Source: Eutreptiella sp. 'Long Island Sound 2002' | Taxonomy: Eukaryota; Euglenozoa; Euglenophyceae; Eutreptiales; Eutreptiaceae | Length of the DNA stretch: 64,000 nucleotides | Direction: 5' to 3' | NCBI GenBank assembly: GCA_964036045.1 | Contig: OZ038388.1 | Span: 32,751,672 to 32,815,671 of the forward strand | Shown: piece by piece, positions 1 to 10,270 of the stretch | Layout: every line of letters begins with the position of its first letter | Position numbering within the stretch: the first letter of the stretch is position 1 | Position numbers and translations under genes: made by a program | Notes under the pieces: model-generated | Database searches by the model: none | What the model saw: the letters and a program-made list of their open reading frames with translations, nothing else | Told to the model about the DNA's origin: nothing

Positions 1-2560
1 AAGCAAGCAAGCACACGCGAAATGGGCAAAAATCAAAGCTCCGTCGTGGTGCTTCGGATTCAGCCAAAATTTTGGTGGATGCTACCTATGGGTGTGAGGG
101 ACAACCACACAAAGTATGAGCCAGAATTTCAACGGTGGCGGCCGGGAACGGGCGTCGCAAGTACCGGACCTCCATTTCAAGATCTGCAATTGAGGGCCAA
201 AATCAGCCTTTTTTTGCCCAAAACCGCCCTAGAACCTGCTAAAAATGGCCAAATGAAGGGAAATAGTGGCTACTCTACACATGCAGCTAGACTTCCCCGT
301 GCCGAAGGGCCTTCTAGGGCCCTCTAACTCCACAACATGTTCCTCGAAACGCCCCCAAAAGGTGCCCAGAAGGCACAAAATTTGTGCACATTGGCTGCCG
401 ACAGCCCCAAACCAAAAACAGACCATATCTTGGGCTACGTGGCTCAAAACGCGATTTCGAGTGCACCTAATCCGCAACCCGCAACCACCCGCGTTTGGTG
501 GTTTCCGCCCCCTCAAAATTGCCCTAACGAACGCCTAGACCCCCGTACCTAGGCCTAGTGGGCTGCGGCAAGCTGCAAGAGGTAGCCCAAAGAGGTGGGT
601 GCCAAAATGGGTCAACAAGCTACAAAACAATGACTTTTTTCAAAAATGATCTTGGGCCAGATGGAATGCCAAAACAAGTGTTTTTGGCGCGTTTTGAGCT
701 CGTGGTGGCCCGTTTTTGGCCCTCCTAAAATCCCAAAATGCCTTGACAATGGGCTGTTTTGCGACCAGAAATGGGTCAAAAATGGGTCAAAAATGTATTT
801 TTCCAAAATTGATCCCAGACCATTCCGGGTGCCTAAACAAGTGAAATGAGCCCTATGTGAGCCCATTGCAACACATTTTGGCCACTCCAAAGTCACAAAA
901 TGCCTTGAAAATGGGCTGTTTTGGGACCAAAAAGTAGTCAAAAATGGATCAAAAATGTGTTTTGGGAAAGATACTTTTGGATTATTTGGGGTGCACAAAC
1001 AAGTGGAATGAGCCCATTTTGAGCCCATGTTGAGCAATTTTGGCCCCTCTCAAAGCCGAAAGGGCCTTGAAAATGGGCCAATTTGGGACCACCCAGTCTA
1101 GTTGCGTTGCCCAAACGGATGAATACGGCTCATTCGGAGCCTCTTTTGAGCCGCTCTCATCCACTTTCTAGTGTGTACCTCATTTGTCGTTGAAATCTCC
1201 TAGACAATGTTCCTTCCCCCACTAGCTGGGTCCCAATATTCAGTCCTGGTTAGGGTCAGTGTCACCGAGTTGGTGGAACTAGTCTTGGTTTTATAACCCT
1301 TTTTAGTGTCTAGGGTGGACCTACTAGGTTTAGCAGCAGCAGCAGCAGCAAGCAGCAAGTAGCAAGCAAGCAGCAGCACGCGCGAAATGGGAAAAAATCA
1401 GAACTCCGTCGTGGTGCTTCAGATTCAGGTGAAATTTTGGTGGATAATACCTATGGGTGTGAAGTACAATCACATAAAGTTTGAGCAAGAACATCCACGG
1501 TGGTGGCCCGGAACGGGATTCACAAGTGGCGGACCTCAGTTTCAAAAACTGCAGTTTAGGGCCAAAAACAGCCATTTTTGGGCCAAAAAAGCCCTGGAAC
1601 ACATTCAAAACGGCCAAACGAAGGGAACCGGTGGGTACACTCCACGTGCCGCTTGACTTCCCCGTGTCAACGAGCTCTTTGCGGCCCTCTAACTCCATGA
1701 TATGTCCCGGAAACGGCCCAAAAAGGCCCCCATAAGCTCCAAAGGCCGACAGCCACAAAACCAAGAATAGGCCATATCTTTGGCTACATGGCTCAAAATG
1801 TGATTCCGAGGGCACCTACTCCACCCGCAACCCCCCACTCTTTGTGGTTTCCACCCCTCAGAATTGCCCAAACGGACGCCTGGACCCCAATACCTAGGCC
1901 CACTAGGCGGCGGCAAGCTGCAAGCTCAAGCCCAAACACGTGGGTGCCCAAATGGGTCAACAGGGTCCAGTAGGGGCAAAAAGATGACTTTTCTCAAAAA
2001 TGGTCCTCAACCATGTGCGACGCTAAAACAAGTGTTTTTGGACCGTTTTGAGCTTGTGGTGGCCCATTATGGTCCTCCGCAAATCCCAAAATGCCTTGAA
2101 AATGGGTTGTTTTGGGACCAAAAATGGGTCAAAAATGGGTCAAAAACGCATTTTTCCAAACCTCATCCTAGACCATTTGGGGTGCACAAACGGGTGAAAT
2201 GAGCCCATTTTGAGCCCATTTTGGGGCATTTCGGCCCCTCAAAAGTCCAAAACGCCTTGAAAGTGGGCCTCGTGGTGATGGGGTTCACTTGCAAGCTGAT
2301 TTCACTTTGTCAAGAGCCATCAATGTGTGAATCATTCTTGATGTCCCTTACCAGTCATAGCTGATGTTCCCTCCCCCACCAGCTCGGTCCCAATATTCAG
2401 TCTTGATTAGGGTTAGGTGTAGGGTTAGGAGCAGGCTCAGGGTTGGGGCGGGCGTTAGAGTCAAGGTTGGGTTCAAGGATAGTGTTGGGGTGCTCCACCG
2501 CCTAGGTGGGGAGGGGTGCTACGTGGGCAAGGGGAATGAAAAAATTTTTCGGGTGCCTTC
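1..2560. repeat. Two diverged tandem copies of a ~1.2-1.36 kb non-coding repeat
   Basis: Copy 1 begins near 17 (CGCGAAATGGG) and copy 2 near 1381. The two then run in parallel: the CTCCGTCGTGGTGCTTC block, the ACCTATGGGTGTGA block, the CCTAGGCC block, and a closing block with TCCCAATATTCAGTC at about 1228 and 2387. Copy 2 is about 200 bp shorter. Inside each copy a smaller phrase built on AAAATGGGTCAAAAATGGGTC recurs. CAAGCAAG/CAGCAG microsatellite sits at both copy starts. Open frames here are short, in several frames, and carry no recognisable domain, so I see no gene. The origin could be an old transposon or satellite; this is not decidable from the sequence alone. Confidence 0.7.
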
Positions 2561-2569
2561 GGCGCCCCC

Positions 2570-3560
2570 ATATGTATGGCCGTTAGGTATCGACCCTTGG
2601 TAACTAAGTGGGCCCGGAGGGCCGGGGGGGGGGGTCGTTTACCCGAACTGAGGAAACACCCCCCCCCCCCGTGGACGCGGAGGACTTGGATCTCCCAGAC
2701 ACCTTGCCAGCCGCGAACGCCTTGGACGACGGCCTTGAGCTTGGCGCCGAGGCTGGGCCCCATGAGCCCCCGCCCACGGGCCCCCTACCAGCCGGCGACC
2801 CACATGCGTCTCGCCTTGCGGCCCTCATAGCAGATGCCACACTTGAGGAGGTCAACGCGGGCAAGACGATGAATGTTGCTGTCTTCCTAGACAGCGAGCG
2901 CCTGTCGGCGGAGGGTGGGCTGGCTATAGGGCCTTCGCGTAGCTCTTCCAGCCGACGCTCCAGCCCCTCCACTCAATGTCCCGTACCGTCCCGGCCCCAG
3001 ATGCCGAGGGAACTAGGACTGAAGCTGCCTACGTCTTGTCATATGTGGCCCGGGCGACCATCGGCGTGGTGAGCACAACCCCCCCCCCCCCCCCCGGGTG
3101 GGGTAAGGGTCACCTTGTGGTCCTCCATGTCGAGCCGGGCCGTATCCGCCGGCCGATACCGGTCGCCACGCTTGATGCAAACCTACACCCCAACACCAGG
3201 TGGGGGGAGGGGGCTGCCAGTGCGCTGCGCGGGACGTACACCGGGCACTGGCACACCAGTGTCAAGGCCCGGCTATCTGGAGGCACCGCCCGGGGCGGGG
3301 GTGGGGCAAACGAGGCATACGCATACACCATAGCTTGTAGCCATCACCCCGGGCGGGTGCCCCCGTGCGGGTCAGCTCCACCTTCCCCCTCTCTATCATG
3401 TAGTACACTGTGATCCCCAGTCCCAGCTAGTGAGGGGCTGGGATTGCATCCCCTTCCCAGCTGGAGAGCGAGAAAGTGGGGACCCCCCGGACGAAGTCGA
3501 CTAGTTAGAGGAGCTCGTGCGTTCTCTTGGCCTGCTAGGCCAGGAGGGGGGAGAGACCGT
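2570..3560. other. GC-rich stretch of unclear identity next to the LINE
   Basis: GC content rises sharply here. A plus-strand open frame (2608-3072) encodes an Asp/Ala/Pro-rich sequence without a domain I recognise, and long C and G runs interrupt the frames at about 2623-2635, 2658-2670 and 3078-3095. Composition matches the retroelement that follows, so it may be the element's 5' part or first open frame, but no residue pattern proves it. No other gene seen. Confidence 0.3.
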
Positions 3561-3589
3561 CACTCTTTGGGGAGTGGGGTCAAGGATGG

Positions 3590-4325
3590 GGGTGGCATCT
3601 TGGCCTGCCGCTCGCATGCGTAGGTCTCGGCGGGGACGGGGTGCAAGTCTACCAGGTCCCTAAAGTTGAAGGCCCTGAAGAACGATTTGCAGCCCGTCTC
3701 ATCCGGGTGTGAGGTCCCTCTGTCCGCCGGCCGGGCCGCCGAGTTGGTGTTTGCCACCACCAACAATGATGCCGGGTCAACCATGTGGGTGACCGCGCGC
3801 CATATCGCCGCCCACCAGCGGACATAGGGCTCACAGCCGATGTTGATTTGGGGGGCATGGGCCGCCAGCACTTGATGCCTGCCCCACGGGGTGAGAAACA
3901 TCATGAGGAGGGCATTAGCGTCCGCATGGCCCCAAAGTAGAGTGGCTCCGGTGGTGTCCCTGAGCGGACATACACATCAAAGCCGGCCCCCCTCTTGCCA
4001 TCGGGCGGAAGGACGACGTGGCATGTGTAGTCCAAGAACGGGGGTCCCTCAGGGCCCGCTCTAGATTGCGCCTCTACCAAGATCAAGACCGTGGGGCGGC
4101 GCGCTGCCATGTGCAGGGCCTGCGCCAGCAGCCGCTGCCGCAGGTACCTGCCACGGACATTGAGCGATAGGTAGCCCAGGGTATGCAGATCCTCTGGTGT
4201 GCCCTCAATTTTGAGACGGTGAGGGGGGGGGGGTCGTCCTTGGGCTCAAGATCCCGCCTTGAGGGGCCCCCGGCCTTGGGGGTTGGCGTGGGGCTCCGGC
4301 ACTCGGGCGGACGTCTTGGTGGCAC
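3590..4325 (-). pseudogene. LINE endonuclease domain, N-terminal half, inverted and decayed
   Basis: Read on the minus strand from about 4215 downward, the translation gives an endonuclease/exonuclease/phosphatase (AP-like) fold start: LSLNVRG near 4170, then VLILVEAQ near 4090, FLDYTCHVVLP, GFDVYVRSG, a frame slip near 3904, then VVANTNSAAR near 3740 (the position of the family's DxN metal-binding motif, here VANTN) and RDLVDLHPVP near 3640. In LINEs this domain nicks the target DNA. The domain breaks off at ETYACERQ near 3605, and its continuation lies on the opposite strand from about 4480. Frame breaks and the split mean it is inactive. The homology call rests on motif order and is fairly secure; the exact ends are approximate. 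Confidence 0.6.
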
Positions 4326-4479
4326 ACAAGTCCTTTCCGAGGACGCCGAAGACGGAGGTCAGAGAGGGGGTACCCGCCGGCCGCTCATTGGTGAGCCTGG
4401 GGACAATCTAGTCCCTCAGGCTGGGGGCTTGCGCCCCCATGACCTTAAAACCCGTAGGGTCTCTTGTGTTCAGGGGACC

Positions 4480-7190
4480 GCCCGCTCCCGCATTAACATG
4501 GTCGCCTGCCACAGGGACACGACAGTAGCCGTGGCGTCCGACCACTATTGGGGCAGCACCCTGCTGTTAGATTACCATGCCCCCCTCCTCTTCACCCGCA
4601 CCCACCCGGTGGTCCGACTAGACAGGCCCCACCTCCATACGGTGACCCGCACACCCGAGCACCACCTGGGCCCGGTAGCCCTCTCCCCGGTGGAGGAGGC
4701 CAACTTCCGTGCCTCGGTGATCCGGAGGCGCGACAGCAATCCCCCAATTGCCCAGGTCCGCTAGTTGAAAAGCCTACAGTGAGCTATTTATGATTGGGCC
4801 GCTGATACGGGTCGTGTTAGGACCCTCAACTTCCGGCACTCCTGGCTGCTCTCACGCCGAGCGGAGAAGACCCCCTCTATGCAAACCCCGCAGGTGCCAT
4901 TTCCGGCACACAGCATGCTCCCCCCGGTGGGTCGGATCACAGCTGTGGCCCAGAGCGTGCTCAGAAGCTCGGTGTCTGTAGGGCACGCACTCCAGCGTAG
5001 CCTAGTGGAGCTCGGGGAAGCTCAGCGCTAACAGCGCCTGCGGGAAATAAGGCGCCGGAGCCCCCGGCGGTCCCAAAAGACCAAAGACCTTCGGCGCACA
5101 CCGGAGCAGTGGCGCGATGTTCAGCGGCGCAGCCAGGGACCGCCGTGCGACATTGCAGAAATCCTGCTAGCAAACAAGGCGCTGCTCGACCCCAGGGTAA
5201 CCCTGTCTGCCCTCTAAATGAGCCAGATGAAGCTCCAGGGCCACAAGTACTGCATTCGGGACGGCCCGGTGCACACGGCTCATTTCCAGCCTTAACCTCC
5301 TGCCTCAACACGGCCCGCCGGCTAGAAACGACTGTGCCAATCCTCGCCACTTGTGGGAGGTGCGGTTGGGCAAGGCAAGGGGCCTAGACCTCCGCCTGCC
5401 TGAGGCAGATGTTTGTATAGACATCACCAGGTACCACCACCTCACGGAGGCCGACCAAGACGCCCTGTGTGGCCCTGCGCAGCCCCCTCGTGTGCCGCCA
5501 GGTGGGCAACTGCGGTCGGGAATCCTGACCAACCGGTCCACAAATCAAACCTCCGGGGAATCACCATCTCCCAACACATCTCCAAGGTGGAGCCTATGGC
5601 CTTCTATGCCCCTGCCACGGCGATATACGAGCGCGCTCTCGGGGGGGCCTGCCTTGTGGGGGGTATGAGGCGTGTGTCCCTCCGAGAGGTAGTGCGCACT
5701 GTGCACATGAAGCTGGACCTAGCTAGGCTCCAGCACCGGGTGGTGGACATCCTGGTCACTCACCTCGCCAACTTTTTTGACGTCATCACCCGGGATGCCC
5801 ACCGGATTGTAGGGGCCCGTGTTGGCCTAGAAGAGTAAGGCCACTTGGCCACCCACACGGAGGGTTTCTCGTATACCCCACCGCTCGGCCCCAGGCAGTC
5901 GGATTCCCTGGCACAGCTCCTCGGTACCCCCCGGGGACCATCCAGGGGGTCCACACAGCGCCATAGCAGCCCTCCCCTGTCTCAAGTTCATGGATATCGC
6001 TTACCGCGCCTTTGTGGTGATGCCCCTTCGCTTCCTAGGGAGGCTTATGTGGGTGGACAACACTATCATCATCCTGGAGCGCGGAGATGCCCGCCCCATT
6101 TAGGGGGTTTTGCTGGATCAGCGGACGTACTACCAGGGGCTCCTGCTAGTGGACATCCCGGATCACAAGATCCAACACGGGTCTACGGCGGACCCCCAGC
6201 CGCTACGCTCGCCCACACCGGAGGCCGTGGCCCGGCATGTGAGCCGTGTGTGGGTGACGGATAGCCCGGAGGCGCGGGAGGAGGCGCTGGACGGTGCCCC
6301 CGAAATCCCGCCTTCTCCGGTCCTCAAGTACATGGGGACCGACATCCACCTCCGGGGCACGCCCACGGCCCCCCCTTGCCTGCCTGAGGATCGGGCAGCC
6401 ATTTGGAAGCCGCTGCGCGCCCAAGGGCTCTCTCAGAATGCCGCCATGATGGTGCTCGTGGAGGTGCGGACCTAAATGTGCGGGTGGATGCGGCGACGCA
6501 AGATCCGCCAGAGGTGGACCTGACGTGGCTCCTCCGCCGCCCCCACTCTTTCCTTCCCCCGGTGACCTACCGGGACCAGTGCCAGGTTTCCCCCACGGCG
6601 CTGGGCGACTAGCTGCAGGAGCAGGCCTCCATGCCGACGCAGGTTGGATATGAGGCTCAATGGGGAGCTAACTATATGCTGAAAGGTGGCCTCCCCCTCG
6701 ACTGGTTTGACAGTGACCAACAGTGCCATATATCGGCGCACTGCATGGGCACCATCCCAACGATAACTGTCCTGGCGCACCGGTCACCTCACCGTGACAA
6801 GGTGCTAGACACGGCGTGCCTCCTGTGTGGAGCGGCGCCTCACCTCGGGGTCTGCTTGGCCCAGTCCCATGAATGGCAACCGGCCTGTCAGCGGCTCGCA
6901 ACGTGGCTTGACTGGAGTGTGGGGCGCCAGGCTGCGCCTGTGCGTAACCAGCTGTGGGAGCCGGCTGTTCTGGGGCAGTGGGCGGCTGCAGTGCGCACCC
7001 CCTCCATGCAGTGGGCCCACACTGCGCCCGGCCCCATACATTGGGGACAGAATTCGTGCGCCGCATCATCGAGGAGTCCATCAGGGTATGGTACGCCCAC
7101 GCCAAGGCGCGTGCCACGCTGCTGCAGGCCCGGCTGGGCCCGAACAGAGCGGCGGAGCGGGAGGGAGTCCCGCGGGAACTCCTGGGCTAA
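4480..7190 (+). pseudogene. LINE-type ORF2 remnant: endonuclease end, reverse transcriptase, C-terminal Cys motif
   Basis: The plus strand resumes the endonuclease at about 4480 with GTARSRINMVAC, then VAVASDHYWG near 4530, the SDH motif that closes this family. A linker with FTRTHPVVRLDRPHL follows. Reverse transcriptase signatures come next in shifting frames: LANFFDVITRDAH near 5765-5800 (finger/palm region), MWVDNTIII near 6050 (catalytic box, where FxDD is expected), and LKYMGTDIHL near 6325. The C-terminal CLLCG...C motif lies near 6817, and the final frame ends at 7190. Frames are broken by stops such as TAG at 6101 and by slips, so the element is dead. Its family is non-LTR (LINE-like); I cannot assign the clade. 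Confidence 0.65.
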
Positions 7191-7305
7191 CAGCCATGGC
7201 CTAGTGGGGGGCCTCCAGGTCTCCCCATTCCCGCCTTCAGCCACATGAAACACACTCGCACACATGGCGCACGCGACGCACACAGCCCTCCCGTTGACCT
7301 GTACC

Positions 7306-7470
7306 CACCACACCACACCACACCACACCACACCACACCACACCACACCACACCACACCACTCCACGCCACACCACACCAAACCACACCACACCAAACCA
7401 CACCACACCACACCACACCACACCACACCACACCACACCACACCACACCACACCACACCACACCACACCA
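7306..7470. repeat. (CCACA)n microsatellite
   Basis: About 33 copies of the pentamer CCACA with a few substitutions. It lies in what should be the intron downstream (minus strand) of the kelch exon ending at 7490. All six frames are open, giving spurious His/Pro/Thr or Val/Trp/Cys repeats that are not genes. Confidence 0.95.
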
Positions 7471-7489
7471 TACCAAAGCAGCAACATAC

Positions 7490-8011
7490 CTCCCATGACT
7501 ATCAACTTGCCCTCCAGGACAACAGCTGAACAGCCTTGCCGTCTGGTATTCATGCTTGGCAGAAAATACCAAGCGTTCTCGACCGGGCAGTACTGTTCCA
7601 CAGTGTTCAGCTTGTTGAAGTCTTGATCACAGCCGCCGATGACAATCACCCGCCCATTCAGCTCTGCGCAGGCGCAGAACGCGCGCCGCGTGAGCATGTC
7701 TGCAACGGGCATCCACACTCCTTTCCCAGAGTGATACCTCTCAGCCTTGGACATCACTCCATCCACTCCTATACCCCCCATGACCATCGGACGCTGGTCA
7801 CATAAGCACGCAGCCCCGGCGGATCTCGCATGCAGCATGGGCGCAATGCGACTCCAGGCGCGCGTTCGCACATTGTACTCCTCGACATCGGCTGAATGCT
7901 GCTCGTAGAAGCCACCCATTACCATCACACTGTCACCTGGGAATGTACACATGTGGCCCAACGCTACCACCGTGCAGGACTGCGAATACATCTCGCTGTC
8001 AGTGATACCAA
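7490..8011 (-). CDS. Kelch-repeat protein, second visible exon
   Basis: The minus-strand translation carries three kelch repeats with the usual GG pair and following Tyr/Trp: VMVMGGF...VEEYNVRTRAW, MVMGGIG...AERYHSGKGVW and VIVIGGC...VEQYCPVENAW, then a fourth begins at KLIVMGG. The exon ends at a good donor (GGAG then GTATGT) at 7490/7489. A CAG acceptor just above 8011 restores the frame from the upstream exon (one base there plus two here). Kelch repeats form beta-propellers that bind protein partners. The fourth repeat's continuation is not found: the microsatellite and the LINE follow. The gene may continue beyond the LINE or be cut off by it. An acceptor nearer the first kelch strand is an alternative. 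Confidence 0.7.
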
Positions 8012-8533
8012 CTGCCGCAGCAGCCCCTCAGCAGGGTGTGGCAAGAAATGAAACAGGGGGAAAAAATTGCGCCACAACCACACTGGCACCCCCACGTGTC
8101 ACTGAGAACATAAAGTTCCCCCAAAAAAAATGCATCGCCCCCCCAAAAAATCTATAGCCCCCAAAAATTTATAGCCCCCTCGGGTAATGGGCGTTTTGCC
8201 AAAATCTGCAGCCCCTGAGCCACGTACAAGCAAACAGAACACGAACAAATCCAGGCTACAGTTTCAACACCACTGCATGCAGCACCTCCCCGCCCAAAAT
8301 TTATGCCCCCTTGGCCTTGTTGAGTGTCTTGCTAAGATCTAGACCCCGGGGAAAACATTTGGGAGGGGGACGTTTACGCCCCGCAATAGTAGTACTATGA
8401 AGCCTATCCGCCCCAGACCGCCAACTGAAACAATGACCCACACAACCTCGAGGCATGTCAGACCACACGCCCAGCAACCCAAAAAGCACTTGCATACGAT
8501 ACGCACTCGCAGCCCACCCCTTGCCTGCCATAC

Positions 8534-9356
8534 CCGTGGCCACAGCCGAGCAGCTGGCCCTCTTGGCCGTCATGTCAGGCAGGTACTTCCAGCGTGCGGT
8601 CTTCGGATCGTACTCCTCGGCGGACCGAAGGGGCAGCATGTTCTCATCCTTGCCACCAACCGTCACCACTTTCCCGTCCAGCTGCACAACGCTGCAGTTG
8701 GCCCGCTTTCGCAGCATCGGAGGAAGCTCCTCCCATCGGCAGGTCACGGGATTGTACATCTCGGTCCTCGCCAAGACGCCGTCGTCGGTGTTCGACCCGC
8801 CGGCGGTCAGGACGCATGGCTGCCACACAGGCACCGTCTGAGGGCGTGGGCTTGCGCCCCGGGCCCGCTTCGTAGACTTCCGCTCTGCTTTCAGTGTGGA
8901 GCCGTCTTTCATGTACGACACCAACTCGCTGAACCACTTCCCATTCTGATCGATCACCTCGTACCCGTCACAGGCCGCCCTCTCCGGCGGAAACGTCTTA
9001 CAGCGGAGCAGCGATGACTGAAAATCATCCCTGCGGTATCTCATGGCAGCCCTGCGCGATGCGCCCGGGCTGCTGTCCCGAATGTCCTGTTGGTTGTTCA
9101 ATTCTTGGGCCATCATTCGCTTCTCGACGAAGGCCTGCCATTGCGCATGCAATTCATGCTCTTGGTTTTCCAACCCCTTCTGCAACACCTCCACCAAACG
9201 TTGAACATGCTGCACGTAAATGTCCACTGCCCGGTTTGAGACGTACACCCGACTCATCACGCGAGAAACGGGATTCTGGGGGACTACGAAGCGGCTGCCA
9301 TAGTGATCCTGCACACGATAATGCAGAATGCGGGGACATCTATCCACGCACATCAC
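8534..9356 (-). CDS. Kelch-repeat protein, first visible exon
   Basis: From the Met at 9356 the minus strand reads through about 160 residues of charged, partly helical sequence (VQHVQRLVEVLQKGLENQE suggests a coiled coil; SKT-KRARGASPR is basic), then two kelch repeats: VLTAGG...TEMYNPVTCRWEELPPM and KVVTVGG...AEEYDPKTARWKYLPDM. The exon stops at GCCACGG followed by GTATGG, a plausible donor at 8534/8533. The intron to 8012 is about 520 bp and AT-richer, with several C-runs. The start codon is uncertain: two adjacent Met codons at 9356 are the first in frame, but an upstream exon could feed in. The protein type is secure; the substrate or partner cannot be told. Confidence 0.7.
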
Positions 9357-9380
9357 CTAGTTTCGGTTCCGCATAGCTGA

Positions 9381-9752
9381 TTACAGTACTACATTGAGGG
9401 CTACCCGCATGTTGGACACAGAGAATCTTCCGAAAGAGCTTCGCTGTGGTTCTTTGTGCTTTAGTGTGATGACCATATTCACCAGAAAATCGTCCATTGT
9501 ACTGTTTGCCAATTTCCGTTCCTTTTGCAGTCCAATCATTGTGGAAAATGGGGCAGCACCAAATGGAATCACCAGCTTGGCACACTCATGATGGTCCTGG
9601 TTTTTTTTACAATTGTCGAGGAGGTTTTGCGAGAAATGGCTGTTTTGAATCTTTGAAATGGACCCTGCATCGAACTGCAGCTTGAAGTCGTGCTTCTTTT
9701 GTGGCCATTGGCATTCCAAAAACAGCTCAGGTTGGCAAATCCAGGTCGGCAC
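9381..9752 (-). CDS. Hypothetical 123-residue open frame
   Basis: An uninterrupted minus-strand frame with a mixed, protein-like composition (for example LVIPFGAAPFSTMIGL and DDFLVNMVITLKHKEP) directly upstream of the kelch gene on the same strand. It could be an upstream exon of that gene, a separate small gene, or the decayed edge of a mobile element. No domain recognised; no clear splice sites chosen. Confidence 0.25.
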   Translation of the reverse strand: MPTWICQPELFLECQWPQKKHDFKLQFDAGSISKIQNSHFSQNLLDNCKKNQDHHECAKLVIPFGAAPFSTMIGLQKERKLANSTMDDFLVNMVITLKHKEPQRSSFGRFSVSNMRVALNVVL

Positions 9753-9789
9753 ACCAGTAATTGTCGTGAAATATTTCAGGATGATCCGG

Positions 9790-10270
9790 CTGCCTTAAAT
9801 TGCATTGCCTTCGGCAAGGCACCTCGAAGAGGAGAGAGGGAGGACCATTCTTGAGCTGCCCAGGCTGGAAGACTGCGTAAGCAGGTTGTGCCCCAGCCCC
9901 CTTGGGAGCCCCCTCCCCCCCCCCAACACCCAAATAGGGTGAAAAACACATGAAGAGGGGCTAAAACATGCTGTACATAGGATATTTTATCGTTTTGGAT
10001 TGTCAGAATATCAGGAAAAGCGGTTTCAGAAATTTCCATTTTTGAGCTGCGGAGGCTGGAAAACTGCGTAAGCAGGTTGTGCCCTAGCCCCCTTGGGAGC
10101 CCCCTCCCCCCCCCCCCCAACAATAGGGTGAAAAACACATAAAGAGGGGCTAACACATGCTTTACATAGGGTACTGAATCATTTTGGATGGTCAAAATAT
10201 AAAAAAAATCAGTTTCAGAAATTTCCATTTTTGAGCTGCCAAGGTTGGAAAACTGCATGAGCAGGTTGTG
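9790..10270. repeat. ~190-bp satellite, short array (locus 1)
   Basis: About 2.5 copies of a unit with TTGAGCTGCC...GGCTGGAA, GCAGGTTGTG, a C-run, AATAGGGTGAAAAACACAT and a CATGCTNTACATAGG block. The GAGCTG landmark lies at 9853, 10044 and 10233, giving a period of about 190. The same family occurs at 55.07-56.27 kb. The long open frames across it are artefacts. Confidence 0.9.

Larger units (their letters stand above)
3590..7240 (+). mobile_element. Decayed non-LTR retrotransposon with inverted 5' segment
   Basis: This is the envelope of the two pieces above. The minus-strand piece carries the start of the endonuclease and the plus-strand piece its end, in the order expected when the 5' part of a LINE copy is inverted during integration (twin priming) or by a later inversion. 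Nothing recognisable marks a poly-A tail; the CCACA microsatellite starts about 65 bp beyond the presumed 3' end. No target-site duplication was identified by eye. Confidence 0.5.

Noticed and set aside
7187-7626. His/Pro/Thr and Val/Trp/Cys repeat proteins
   Set aside because: Translations of the (CCACA)n microsatellite.
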